In this document: positions 22,456 to 30,839 of the stretch, one piece after another | How positions within the stretch are numbered: position 1 is the stretch's first letter | Layout of the letters: every line of letters begins with the position of its first letter | Source: Desulfotomaculaceae bacterium | Lineage (GTDB): Bacteria; Bacillota; Desulfotomaculia; Desulfotomaculales; Pelotomaculaceae | NCBI GenBank assembly: GCA_028709235.1 | Contig: JAQVXL010000018.1 | Coordinates: 1-36,967 of the forward strand | DNA length: 36,967 bases | Reading direction: 5' to 3' | Program-made: the position numbers and the translations under genes | Notes under the pieces: generated by a model | The model's input: only the letters and a program-made list of their open reading frames with translations | What the model was told of the DNA's origin: nothing | Database searches by the model: none

Positions 22456-23337
22456 GTGTCTAAGCCCAAAATAGCGGTTGTTGGAGCTGGCAAGGTTGGT
22501 TCTGCCCTGGCCCTTCTTTTAAGCAGGCAGAGTTATCCGGTAGCCGGGGTGGCCAGTAAAAGCATGGCATCGGCCAGGCGCGTGGCCGAAGAATTACAAG
22601 TGCCTGCCACTGTGACGCCGGAGGAGGTAACTGCCGGCGCGGATGTGGTGTTTATTACGACCCCGGACCGTGTGATTGCCAGTGTAGCGGAAGAGATCAC
22701 CCTGCGGGGCGGTTTCAGGCCCGGTCAGGTAGTTTTTCATACCAGCGGGGCCCATTCAGCCGATGAGGTCGGCGCCGTGCGCCGCTCAGGCGCGCTGGCT
22801 GCTTCGCTGCACCCGCTCCAGTCTTTTGCCGACATCAAGATGGCTATGGAAAACCTGCCTGGTTCTTATTTTGCTCTGGAAGGGGATCCTGAGGCGCTGA
22901 CTCTGGCCGGGCAGATTGTGGCAGACCTGGGCGGTAAAAGCTTCTCTATAGCCGCCGAGGACAAGCCTCTGTATCACGCGGCGGCCTGTATTGCTTCAAA
23001 CTATCTGGTTTCCTTGATGCATTTGGCAACAGGGCTTTACAGCCGTTTCGGGCTTACCCGGGGGGAAGCTTTTGAAGCGTTATTTCCCCTGATCAGGGGT
23101 ACAATAAAAAATATCAGCCAGGTGGGACCGCCGCAGGCTCTGACTGGCCCGGTAGCCAGGGCTGACGGCCCAACCCTGGAGGGGCACCTGAAGGTTTTAA
23201 AAGATGTGGGAGAACAGGAGCTTGATTTGTACAGCAGGCTCGGTCTTTACACCGTCAGGGTAGCCCTGGAAAAAGGCAGCATTAATGCCGAAGAGGCGAA
23301 AATGTTTGAAGAATTACTAAGGGAGGGTTGTATATGA
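22456..23337 (+). CDS. Rossmann-like DUF2520 protein, candidate ketopantoate reductase
   Basis: A 293-residue two-domain reductase-like protein. The N-terminal Rossmann fold binds NAD(P) through VVGAGKVGSALALLL (about 6-20), with VFITTPDRVI next. The C-terminal all-helical DUF2520 domain (about 130-293) contains ASLHPLQSF, YHAAACIASNYLV and PVARAD. The overall plan resembles ketopantoate reductase and pyrroline-5-carboxylate reductase. The gene overlaps panB by 4 bp (ATGA) and no panE/ilvC is present here, so it is a candidate for the ketopantoate reduction step (inference). GTG at 22456 is chosen behind AGGGAG; a GTG at 22432 is in frame. Confidence 0.8.
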   Translation: MSKPKIAVVGAGKVGSALALLLSRQSYPVAGVASKSMASARRVAEELQVPATVTPEEVTAGADVVFITTPDRVIASVAEEITLRGGFRPGQVVFHTSGAHSADEVGAVRRSGALAASLHPLQSFADIKMAMENLPGSYFALEGDPEALTLAGQIVADLGGKSFSIAAEDKPLYHAAACIASNYLVSLMHLATGLYSRFGLTRGEAFEALFPLIRGTIKNISQVGPPQALTGPVARADGPTLEGHLKVLKDVGEQELDLYSRLGLYTVRVALEKGSINAEEAKMFEELLREGCI

Positions 23338-24167
23338 GCAGCAAGGTAACCACAGCCACAATCAGGCAGATGAAAAAAGAAGGACAGTTGATCACCATGC
23401 TCACGGCATACGACTACTCAATGGCCAAGATCGTAGATGACGCGGGTATTGATATGATTCTGGTGGGTGACTCGCTGGCCAACACCATGCTGGGGTATGA
23501 TTCCACCCTGCCGGTGACTATGGATGAGATGATTCACCACACCAAAGCCGTCTGCCGGGGCGCCGAACGGGCTATGGTAGTGGCGGATCTGCCGTTTATG
23601 TCTTACCAGGTTTCCCGCAAGGAAGGTATGCGCAATGCCGGGCGGATCCTGAAGGAAACTTCCGCTCAGGCGGTTAAGCTGGAAGGTGGCCAGGAGATTG
23701 CCAAAACCGTTCGCGCTATTGTGGACGCGGGGATCCCGGTGGTGGGCCACCTGGGGCTGACCCCTCAGTCTGTCCACCAGATGGGCGGCTACAAGGTCCA
23801 GGGCAAGGATGAATCTGTGGCCAAAAAACTTATCGAAGATGCTAAAACTATAGAAAAGGCCGGGGCATTTTGCCTGGTCCTGGAATGTGTGCCTACGCCG
23901 CTGGCCAAAATGATCACCGAGTCTCTGCAGATAGCGACTATAGGTATCGGGGCAGGTCCCCACTGTGACGGCCAGGTGCTGGTGATTCACGACATGCTGG
24001 GGCTTTACCCCCGCTCTTCACCGAAATTTGTAAAAAAATACGTCAACCTGCACGAGCAGATGGACGCCGCGCTGAAACAGTACAAGGAAGAAGTAACGGC
24101 GAGGACTTTCCCGGGTCCCGAGCACTGCTTCGGGATGTCCGAAGAAGTGCTGAAGAAACTGTATTAA
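23334..24167 (+). CDS. panB: 3-methyl-2-oxobutanoate hydroxymethyltransferase
   Basis: It forms ketopantoate from ketoisovalerate and methylene-THF, the first committed step to pantothenate. The 277 residues show TAYDYSMAKIVDDAGIDMIL, VGDSLANTMLGYDSTLPVTM, the Mg-binding DLPFMSY, KLEGG, GHLGLTPQSV, and IGIGAGPHCDGQVLV with DMLG. ATG at 23334 overlaps the preceding TGA (ATGA), implying translational coupling; GGGAGG lies upstream. Its need for methylene-THF links it to the folate block of the window. Confidence 0.97.
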   Translation: MSSKVTTATIRQMKKEGQLITMLTAYDYSMAKIVDDAGIDMILVGDSLANTMLGYDSTLPVTMDEMIHHTKAVCRGAERAMVVADLPFMSYQVSRKEGMRNAGRILKETSAQAVKLEGGQEIAKTVRAIVDAGIPVVGHLGLTPQSVHQMGGYKVQGKDESVAKKLIEDAKTIEKAGAFCLVLECVPTPLAKMITESLQIATIGIGAGPHCDGQVLVIHDMLGLYPRSSPKFVKKYVNLHEQMDAALKQYKEEVTARTFPGPEHCFGMSEEVLKKLY

Positions 24168-24225
24168 CTTGAATTGAACGGGATACCTTTCAACGTACGT
24201 TATCGTTGAGCGGTACAAAGACAGC

Positions 24226-24288
24226 GGAATGGGGACACACCTCTGTTTGGGGATTGGCTTTGACGTCGAGATATGTCCCCGATCGGGA
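24226..24288 (+). repeat. REP-like palindromic repeat, copy D
   Basis: It starts GGAATGGGGACACACCTC and ends GAGATATGTCCCCGATCGG, with the loop TTTGGGGATTGGCTTTGA shared with copy B. It lies between panB and panC, inside the operon, and the upstream-open panC frame runs through it. The flank ACAG just before it is also seen before copy C. Confidence 0.85.
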
Positions 24289-24324
24289 TGGACGTGCCGC
24301 TATCAAGATGCATTTGGAGGAATT

Positions 24325-25164
24325 ATGTTAATTTTTCATGACATTGCGGAAATCCGGGAGTTTGTCCGGCAGGCCAGGGGCAAAGGGCACAGTATTGGTC
24401 TGGTGCCGACTATGGGTTACCTGCACGAAGGGCACCTCTCCTTGATGCGCCAGGCTAAAAAACAATGCGACACTGTTATTATCAGCATTTTTGTTAACCC
24501 CACTCAGTTTGGACCGGGCGAGGACCTGGCCAGCTACCCGCGGGACTTGGACCGGGATGCCGCAATGGCCGAGGGGGTAGGAGTGGACGCTGTTTTCAAC
24601 CCGGCCGCGGCGGAGATCTACCCGCCCGGATACAGCACTTATATCGATGTGGAACGCATCACGGAAAAGCTTTGCGGAGCATCCCGGCCGGGCCATTTCC
24701 GAGGTGTGGCGACAGTGGTGGCCAAGCTGTTTAATATAGTAAAACCGGACTATGCCTTTTTTGGGCAGAAAGACGCCCAGCAGGTGCTGGTAATAAAAAG
24801 AATGGCCGCGGATTTGAATATGGAAGTGGAAGTTGTTACTGTGCCTACCGTGCGGGAACCGAACGGCCTGGCCATGAGCTCGCGTAACGTGTACCTGGAG
24901 CCTGACCAGCGGCAGGCTGCCCTGATCCTTTCCAGCAGTTTAAACAGGGCGGCGGCAGCGGTCAGGTCGGGGGAACGGGACGCGGCGAAAATACGGCAAT
25001 TAGTTATAGACTTAATTAAAGCCGAACCACTGGCTGAGATAGATTACGTAGAAATTTACAGTCATCCGGATCTTGAACCGGTGGAGGTCATTAAAGGACC
25101 GGCGCTGCTGGCCCTGGCCGTGAAAATGGGGCGGGCGCGGTTAATTGATAACATTATACTTTAA
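24325..25164 (+). CDS. panC: Pantothenate synthetase
   Basis: A 279-residue enzyme that joins pantoate and beta-alanine using ATP through a pantoyl-adenylate. Nucleotidyltransferase signatures are clear: PTMGYLHEGHLSLM with the HxGH motif, SIFVNPTQFGPGEDL, RPGHFRGVATVVAKLFNI, FFGQKDAQQ and MSSRNVYL. ATG at 24325 is chosen, with TTGGAGG upstream; the frame open from 24229 translates repeat copy D and is not believed to be coding. Family length is normal. Confidence 0.97.
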   Translation: MLIFHDIAEIREFVRQARGKGHSIGLVPTMGYLHEGHLSLMRQAKKQCDTVIISIFVNPTQFGPGEDLASYPRDLDRDAAMAEGVGVDAVFNPAAAEIYPPGYSTYIDVERITEKLCGASRPGHFRGVATVVAKLFNIVKPDYAFFGQKDAQQVLVIKRMAADLNMEVEVVTVPTVREPNGLAMSSRNVYLEPDQRQAALILSSSLNRAAAAVRSGERDAAKIRQLVIDLIKAEPLAEIDYVEIYSHPDLEPVEVIKGPALLALAVKMGRARLIDNIIL

Positions 25165-25258
25165 GGAATAGGGATACACTTCTTGCAAGAAACGGGGGAT
25201 TGTTCCAGGTGAGGGGGCTGTCCCCGGTAGTTATATCATCAAGGTGGGGGATAGGGTT

Positions 25259-25642
25259 ATGTTTCTGACAATGTTCAAATCAAAAATTCACCGGGCTGCG
25301 GTGACGGAGGCCAACCTGAACTATATGGGCAGTATCACTATAGATGAAGCTCTAATAGAAGCTGCCGGTATTATGCCCAATGAAAAGGTGCAGATTGTCA
25401 ACAATAACAACGGCGCCCGTTTTGAAACATATGTGATCAAAGGGCAGCGCGACTCCGGTGTAATCTGTCTGAACGGGGCCGCCGCCCGCCTGGCGCAGCC
25501 CGGAGACGTGGTAATTATAATTTCTTATGCCATTATGGACAGCCATGAGGCCAAATCATACAGCCCGACAGTGGTAATGGTTGACGGCGGGAACAAAATA
25601 ACTGAAATTAAGCAGGGGGAAGTCCACGGCGATATCAACTAG
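25259..25642 (+). CDS. panD: Aspartate 1-decarboxylase proenzyme
   Basis: A 127-residue pyruvoyl enzyme that makes beta-alanine for PanC. With ATG at 25259 the self-cleavage site falls exactly at Gly24-Ser25 (NYMGSITID), the canonical position in E. coli PanD, which confirms the start. Other motifs are [42 protein letters not shown] and the conserved Tyr (SYA). GGTGGGGGAT precedes the start. The 94 bp between panC and panD include GGGGGCTGTCCCC, another short palindrome of GGGGAC type. Confidence 0.97.
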   Translation: MFLTMFKSKIHRAAVTEANLNYMGSITIDEALIEAAGIMPNEKVQIVNNNNGARFETYVIKGQRDSGVICLNGAAARLAQPGDVVIIISYAIMDSHEAKSYSPTVVMVDGGNKITEIKQGEVHGDIN

Positions 25643-25709
25643 CTTGTGCTCAGAGATTAAAAAGCCAGGTTCTTCACAAGCCGCAGCTCAGACGTTGGTG
25701 TGATCTTCC

Positions 25710-25737
25710 TTGTTTTTTTGTCTGATTTCGCTATAAT
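25710..25737 (+). promoter_or_regulatory. Candidate promoter of nadB
   Basis: TTGTTT (25710-25715), 16-bp spacer, consensus TATAAT (25732-25737). Confidence 0.55.
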
Positions 25738-25800
25738 TAAAGGCAGTGCTTGTTTCCAGATAATGCTACAATTCTATACGATTTATTAGGGGGAGTTTGT

Positions 25801-27384
25801 TTGCCGGACAATTATATGGTAAACTTCGACACACGGGATCTGCCTCAGGTGGAAGAGGAATATATCATCCTAGGCAGCGGCATTGCGGGATTATATACGG
25901 CCCTTTCGGCTGCTCAGGCGGGCAATTCGGTAACAGTCCTGACTAAACAGACCATGATGGATACCGGTACGGATAAAGCCCAGGGAGGGATCGCGGCCGC
26001 ACTGGGGGATGCTGACTCCCCGGCGCTGCACAGACAGGATACCCTGGTGGCCGGGGCCGGTCTGTGTGACTCGGAGGCTGTGGCGGCACTGGTAAGTGAA
26101 GGGCCGGACCGGGTCAGAGAGTTGATTAACCTGGGCGCTATCTTTGACCGGGACAGTCAGGGACTCGCCCTTACGATGGAGGGGGCGCACAGCCAGAGGC
26201 GGATTCTTCATGCCAGCGGTGACGCTACCGGGGCGGAGATCCAGCGGATCCTGACCCAGCGTGTGCAGGAAGATGATCGGATTAAGGTGCTGGAAAACCA
26301 CTATGTGGTGGACCTGCTGGTGCTGGAGAACACCTGTTATGGTGTGCTGGCCTATGACAGGCAAGACCAGGAATGCAGGGTGTTTCGAGGAAAAGTGGTC
26401 GTCCTGGCCACAGGAGGGCTGGGACGGATTTTTGAACACAACACCAACCCTGAGATAGCCACCGGTGACGGTATCGCCATCGCCTTCCGGGCCGGCGCCG
26501 AAGTGATGGATATGGAGTTCATCCAGTTCCACCCGACAGTATTGAACCTGCCGGGCGCCCCGCGCTTTCTAATCTCGGAGGCTGTGCGCGGCGAAGGCGC
26601 TTACCTGCGCAATATTCGGGGCCAGCGTTTTATGCGGCACTATCATGACCTGGCGGAGCTTGCTCCCAGAGATATAGTGGTGCGCGCTATTTTAAAGGAA
26701 ATGGCGGCGACTAACTCCAACAAGGTGTATCTGGACCTGACCCACCTGGATCCGGAGCTTATAAAATTGCGCTTTCCCAATATCATGAAGACCTGTGCGG
26801 AATACCAACTGGATATTACTGTTGACCGCATTCCGATAGCGCCTGCTGCTCACTACATGATGGGCGGGGTTAAAATTAACCTGGTGGGAGAAACAAGCAT
26901 CAGGGGGCTTTATGCCTGCGGCGAGGTTTCCTGCCCCGGCGTGCACGGCGCCAACCGCTTGGCCAGCAACTCCCTTTTGGATGGATTGGTGTTTGGCGGG
27001 AGAATAGTAGAAGAGACCAAACATTTTCTAAAGGATTACCATCCCCGCCACCTGGAATTTGCCTGTGACTGGCTGCTTGAACCGGCCAAGACAGACTACG
27101 CGGCCTTGCGCAAAAAACTGGAGGTGCTGATGGGCGAGAAGGTGGGCCCGGTGCGCAGCAGTGAAGGAATGAGAGAAGCCCTGGTATTTTTTGATCAATG
27201 GAGCTACCTCAAGCGGCACGGGGCGGACAACGCTGAGCAGATGGAAGTAAAAAACATGCTCCAGGTAGGAGAATTGGTGTCTGAAGCGGCCCTGGCCCGC
27301 AGGGAAAGCCGCGGCGGGCACTACCGGGTTGACTGCCCGGATACGGAGCCGCGCTGGCAAAAGCATATTATATTCAGGCGGTAA
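25801..27384 (+). CDS. nadB: L-aspartate oxidase
   Basis: A flavoenzyme that oxidises aspartate to iminoaspartate, the first step of de novo NAD synthesis; fumarate serves as acceptor in anaerobes. The 527 residues include the FAD motif LGSGIAGLYTAL (about 24-35), TDKAQGGIAAAL, HASGDATG, VLATGGLGRIF, the FQFHPT-type EFIQFHPTVL, RGEGAYLRN and the closing CGEVSCPGVHGANRLASNSLLDGLVFG. TTG at 25801 is chosen behind TTAGGGGGAG; the frame open from 25750 lacks a site. nadC is 3.5 kb downstream; nadA is not in the window. Confidence 0.96.
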   Translation: MPDNYMVNFDTRDLPQVEEEYIILGSGIAGLYTALSAAQAGNSVTVLTKQTMMDTGTDKAQGGIAAALGDADSPALHRQDTLVAGAGLCDSEAVAALVSEGPDRVRELINLGAIFDRDSQGLALTMEGAHSQRRILHASGDATGAEIQRILTQRVQEDDRIKVLENHYVVDLLVLENTCYGVLAYDRQDQECRVFRGKVVVLATGGLGRIFEHNTNPEIATGDGIAIAFRAGAEVMDMEFIQFHPTVLNLPGAPRFLISEAVRGEGAYLRNIRGQRFMRHYHDLAELAPRDIVVRAILKEMAATNSNKVYLDLTHLDPELIKLRFPNIMKTCAEYQLDITVDRIPIAPAAHYMMGGVKINLVGETSIRGLYACGEVSCPGVHGANRLASNSLLDGLVFGGRIVEETKHFLKDYHPRHLEFACDWLLEPAKTDYAALRKKLEVLMGEKVGPVRSSEGMREALVFFDQWSYLKRHGADNAEQMEVKNMLQVGELVSEAALARRESRGGHYRVDCPDTEPRWQKHIIFRR

Positions 27385-27485
27385 ACATAAGGAAGAGTAT
27401 ACACCGGCTGTTCAGGGTATATCATAATATCAAGACGGGTTTTAGAACCCGTCATTTTATTAGTAAAATGAAATTGGGGACGGAT

Positions 27486-28649
27486 ATGAGTAAAATCACA
27501 TTGATCGCCACGGCGACTTTTGGTCTTGAGGCTGTCGTGGCCAAAGAAGTGAGAGAGCTTGGCTACAAAGATTTGATGGTGGAAGACGCCAGAGTTACTT
27601 TTGCGGGAGACGAAGCCGCGGTATGCCGGGCCAACCTGTGGCTGCGCGCGGCAGACCGTGTTTTGTTGAAGATGGGTGAGTTCCAGGCCCTGACCTTTGA
27701 TGAGCTTTTTGAGAAAACCAAAGCCCTGCCCTGGCCGGACTGGATTCCTGAGCACGCTGCCTTCCCGGTTAATGGCAAATCCGTCAAATCGCAGCTGCAC
27801 AGTGTGCCGGATTGCCAGGCCATCGTTAAAAAAGCCATCGTGGAAAAGATGAAACAGAGGTATAAAAAGGACTGGTTTCCGGAAACCGGGCCCCGGTATA
27901 CCATTGAAGTAGCCCTGCTTAAGGATATGGCTACTTTGACCATTGACACCAGCGGTGTGGGGCTGCATAAACGGGGCTACCGGAAGTTGGGCAGCCAGGC
28001 GCCGCTAAAGGAAACCCTAGCTGCCGCTATGGTCCTGCTCAGCCGCTGGCATCCTGAACAGACGCTGATCGACCCTTTTTGCGGGTCGGGAACGATCCCT
28101 ATTGAGGCGGCGCTGATCGGTATGAAGATGGCGCCCGGTCTGCACCGGTCTTTTGCCGCAGAAAAATGGCCGGTTATTCCCCGGGTCCTCTGGCATAAAG
28201 CCAGGGAGGAAGCCAAAGAACTTGCTTATTACACCCAACCTCTCCATATTATAGGTTCAGACATAGACGGTGCGGTGCTGAGCCTGGCCCGCTATCACGC
28301 CAGACAGGCCGGAGTTGTGGAAAAAGTGTTTTTTCAGAAGATCCCCGTGGCCGGGATCCGCTCCAGGCACAAGTATGGTTATATTATTTGCAACCCTCCC
28401 TACGGAGAACGCCTTGGTGATCTAAAACAGGTGGAGAAACTGTACCGGGAGATGGGGAAAGCTTTCCAATCTCTCGATACCTGGTCATATTACATACTTG
28501 CCGCCCACCCTGGATTTGAGCGTCTCTTCGGCAGAAAATCGGACCGAAAAAGAAAGCTATACAACGGGCGGCTCCAGTGTAATTACTACCAATACTATGG
28601 TCCTCGCCCGCCCCGCAGAAGGGAACCGTTTGAAAATACCACTTTGTAA
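27486..28649 (+). CDS. THUMP-domain RNA methyltransferase, RlmL/YpsC-like
   Basis: A 387-residue class I SAM methyltransferase, probably forming m2G in 23S rRNA (equivalent of m2G2445). A ferredoxin-like/THUMP N-terminus (about 1-155) precedes the catalytic domain with motif I DPFCGSGTIPIEAA, the acidic GSDIDGAVL, and motif IV CNPPYGERLGD. The target is inferred from family similarity. ATG at 27486 is chosen behind GGGGACGG; an ATG at 27468 has no site. The adjacent minus-strand DUF2007 gene converges on it with 25 bp between stops. Confidence 0.9.
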   Translation: MSKITLIATATFGLEAVVAKEVRELGYKDLMVEDARVTFAGDEAAVCRANLWLRAADRVLLKMGEFQALTFDELFEKTKALPWPDWIPEHAAFPVNGKSVKSQLHSVPDCQAIVKKAIVEKMKQRYKKDWFPETGPRYTIEVALLKDMATLTIDTSGVGLHKRGYRKLGSQAPLKETLAAAMVLLSRWHPEQTLIDPFCGSGTIPIEAALIGMKMAPGLHRSFAAEKWPVIPRVLWHKAREEAKELAYYTQPLHIIGSDIDGAVLSLARYHARQAGVVEKVFFQKIPVAGIRSRHKYGYIICNPPYGERLGDLKQVEKLYREMGKAFQSLDTWSYYILAAHPGFERLFGRKSDRKRKLYNGRLQCNYYQYYGPRPPRRREPFENTTL

Positions 28650-28674
28650 TACGGCTGGAAAAATCTTTCAGATA

Positions 28675-28887
28675 TTATTCTGCAGCGGACAGGATGCTTT
28701 TGGCCCTGGCCAGGTCTGACTGCTTGACCATCAGCCGTATTCCTCCCAGGGCATAGGACGTATATACCACTATCGCTGAACGTTCGTCAAACAAGTGGGC
28801 CTCTATGCCCTCGCTTTCCAATAGGCCTTTGGCCAGATAAGCTTCATTGACATCAAGAAAAGCAGCAACTTTCACCAGTTTTTCCAC
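28675..28887 (-). CDS. DUF2007 small protein
   Basis: A 70-residue protein of the DUF2007 (putative signal-transducing) family: KVAAFLDVNEAYLAKGLLES, EGIEAHLFDE and a closing GGIRLMVKQSDLARAKSIL. Family members are small alpha/beta domains, sometimes fused to zinc ribbons or membrane segments, with no firm function. GTG at 28887 is chosen because GGAG lies 8-9 bp upstream and the protein then begins like other members; an in-frame ATG at 28905 is possible. Confidence 0.75.
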   Translation of the reverse strand: MEKLVKVAAFLDVNEAYLAKGLLESEGIEAHLFDERSAIVVYTSYALGGIRLMVKQSDLARAKSILSAAE

Positions 28888-29002
28888 TTTACCTGCTCCT
28901 TTCATGTTTACCCTTAGGAATGTAGCGAAGATTTCGAATTATCTTGCTAATATTAATCACTGCTATTAAAAACGTGAAATAATTGAATAATTTGTTTTAC
29001 TT

Positions 29003-29116
29003 TTGACCGCATTAAGGTTAAAATATAACGTAAGCTCAATAAATATGTTTAGTTCATTTATCCTTCTCAGCCGCTTAATGGTGATGGAGATCAACGATAA
29101 GTGAATCACCATTGAG
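29003..29116 (+). promoter_or_regulatory. Promoter candidate and hairpin upstream of the zinc-ribbon gene
   Basis: TTGACC (29003-29008) and TATAAC (29024-29029) have a short 15-bp spacer. Between them and the GTG start, CTTAATGGTGAT (29074-29085) pairs with ATCACCATTGAG (29105-29116) in a 12-bp stem with one wobble and a 19-base loop. There is no T-run, so an mRNA-stabilising or regulatory role is more likely than termination. Confidence 0.4.
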
Positions 29117-29144
29117 CAAATAATTTTTTGAGGAGGATATCTTC

Positions 29145-29453
29145 GTGTATCAAGACAAAACCCTGAATTGCCGTGACTGTGGCTTGGATTTTGAATTCAC
29201 AGCTTCCGAGCAGGAGTTCTATGCTGAAAAGGGCTTTACCAACGAGCCTGGCCGCTGTCCGCAGTGCAGGGCAGCACGGAAGCAGAGAGCCAACAGAGAA
29301 GGCGGCTTTGGCGGCCGGGGCGCCCGTGGCCCGCGTGAAATGCACCCGGCAGTCTGTGCCAGTTGCGGCGCAGATACGGAAGTACCTTTTAAGCCCAGCG
29401 GAGATCGCCCTGTGTACTGCTTTGACTGTTTTAATAAAAACAGAAGCTATTAA
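29145..29453 (+). CDS. Double zinc-ribbon protein (CxxC-x-CxxC)
   Basis: A 102-residue basic protein with two zinc-ribbon units: C9/C12 with C38/C41, and C71/C74 with C92/C95. They are joined by a Gly/Arg-rich linker (about 46-66), which suggests nucleic-acid binding. The first unit (CRDCGLDFEFTASEQEFYAE, then PGRCPQC) is a widespread domain in Firmicutes and Chloroflexi proteins of unknown function. GTG start with a strong GAGGAGG site. It stands alone between its own leader hairpin and its own terminator, so it is a monocistronic, probably well-expressed gene. Confidence 0.88.
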   Translation: MYQDKTLNCRDCGLDFEFTASEQEFYAEKGFTNEPGRCPQCRAARKQRANREGGFGGRGARGPREMHPAVCASCGADTEVPFKPSGDRPVYCFDCFNKNRSY

Positions 29454-29480
29454 AAGGTTATTCTGAAAATTATGTTTATG

Positions 29481-29512
29481 AAAACTGTAACATTGCGTTA
29501 CAGTTTTTTTTC
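29481..29512 (+). terminator. Terminator of the zinc-ribbon gene
   Basis: A perfect 11-bp stem (29481-29491 with 29497-29507), loop ATTGC, merging into a run of eight T residues. Confidence 0.9.
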
Positions 29513-29742
29513 CTTTTAAATAGTATTATAGCCTGATTGTAGAAATAACCGTTAGCAGTTTCGACAATATGCGTGTTTACGCGGGCATCTTTTTAATATT
29601 TCAAGCAGGAGATTGATCAACTTGGTTTAATTTTATTGTTATCCTTTGGTTATCTCGAGAGATTTTATTTTTAGATTTTCTATTTTGGATATAAATAAGT
29701 TAGTGATTGCCGGATTTGCACCGTTCAGGGGGGATGAGCGGG

Positions 29743-30810
29743 TTGAAAAAATCTTTTATAATAATTGCCGCATCGATCCTGTTTGTAGGGGCTTGTGTAT
29801 TTCTGCTCACCGGCTGTGAACTATTAGATTTTAATAAGACAGGAGAGAGGGCCAATCCCCTGACTATAAAAGTTGAAGATTTCAGCGTGTTTCTTTTTGA
29901 ATCTTCAGAGGAGATTTACCGGGCAAATGTAAAAAGTACTGCGATGTGGGCCGGGTTGCAGGAGCAGGCTGACAGGGACCTGCTGTATGCGGTCCATTAC
30001 AAATGGCTGTATGACACTTATAGCGACTGGGATGAACATCGTCAGGCCCAGCTTCACGAAATAATGCTGGAGTACCACCCCCAGCCTATGGCGGAGAAAT
30101 TGATCCAGGAAGGTAAGCAGGAGGCCGGCTTGGATGAAATAATCGAATTTATGAAAGTTGACCGCGCTTACGCCAAAAACAGGAGCACTCTGGTGGATTT
30201 TTATTCCTGGTATGGGAGAGAATACGCTATGCCGCACTATGAGCAAGTTGTGCCGGCGCTGCAGCAGAAGGTTGATCTGGCCAACAGCCAGGTGGAAAGC
30301 GGGTTTGACGTAACCGGATACATGGAGAAAGAGACCGGGATATATCTTAAGGAAAAACCTGACTCTCTCGAATTGCTGCTGAATATGCGGCTGATCGGGG
30401 CCTCTGGTTTCAGCCGGGACAAAGACTCGCTCTACGGAATCCGCTGGAGCGACAAACCGGAAAAAATCTGGTCCATTGCCTTCAACGAGCTGAGCCGCCC
30501 TTTCTTCCGTGTTTTTACAGGCGGCTGGTCATTTAAGCGGCTGGCGGGGAAACTGAAGAAAGACGAGCAGTTAATGGACAAGTTTAACGAAGATGTGCCC
30601 TACACCTGGGAAGGCTGGATCGAGTCAAACCTGACCGAGGGCTTTTCCCGTTACCTGACTGTGCGTATGGGCATTGCGGAAGATGTGGGGGCAGGGGTAT
30701 TTATCTTTGATCGAGAATATGCCCGGGCCCTGCTTGCTGGTTTTGACCCGCAGATAATTTCCCTGGAAGACTTTACGGTACAGTTTCTTAAACAAAAATA
30801 TGAGATATAA
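29743..30810 (+). CDS. Putative lipoprotein of unknown function
   Basis: A 355-residue protein beginning with a lipoprotein signal: KK, a hydrophobic core (FIIIAASILFVGACVFL) and the lipobox LTGC with Cys25. The mature part is helical, rich in Trp, Tyr and charged residues, with no HExxH or other catalytic motif I recognise. It is probably anchored outside the membrane. TTG at 29743 is chosen because AGGGGGG is 9 bp upstream; ATG at 29734 would place the site against the start codon. It precedes nadC by 29 bp and may be cotranscribed, but no link to NAD synthesis is evident. Confidence 0.75.
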   Translation: MKKSFIIIAASILFVGACVFLLTGCELLDFNKTGERANPLTIKVEDFSVFLFESSEEIYRANVKSTAMWAGLQEQADRDLLYAVHYKWLYDTYSDWDEHRQAQLHEIMLEYHPQPMAEKLIQEGKQEAGLDEIIEFMKVDRAYAKNRSTLVDFYSWYGREYAMPHYEQVVPALQQKVDLANSQVESGFDVTGYMEKETGIYLKEKPDSLELLLNMRLIGASGFSRDKDSLYGIRWSDKPEKIWSIAFNELSRPFFRVFTGGWSFKRLAGKLKKDEQLMDKFNEDVPYTWEGWIESNLTEGFSRYLTVRMGIAEDVGAGVFIFDREYARALLAGFDPQIISLEDFTVQFLKQKYEI

Positions 30811-30839
30811 TCGCTGAAAATCGCTGAAAGGAAGATATC

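Noticed and set aside
24229-24324. N-terminal extension of the panC frame
   Set aside because: It lies in REP-like copy D; panC families begin at the ATG at 24325, which has a strong site.
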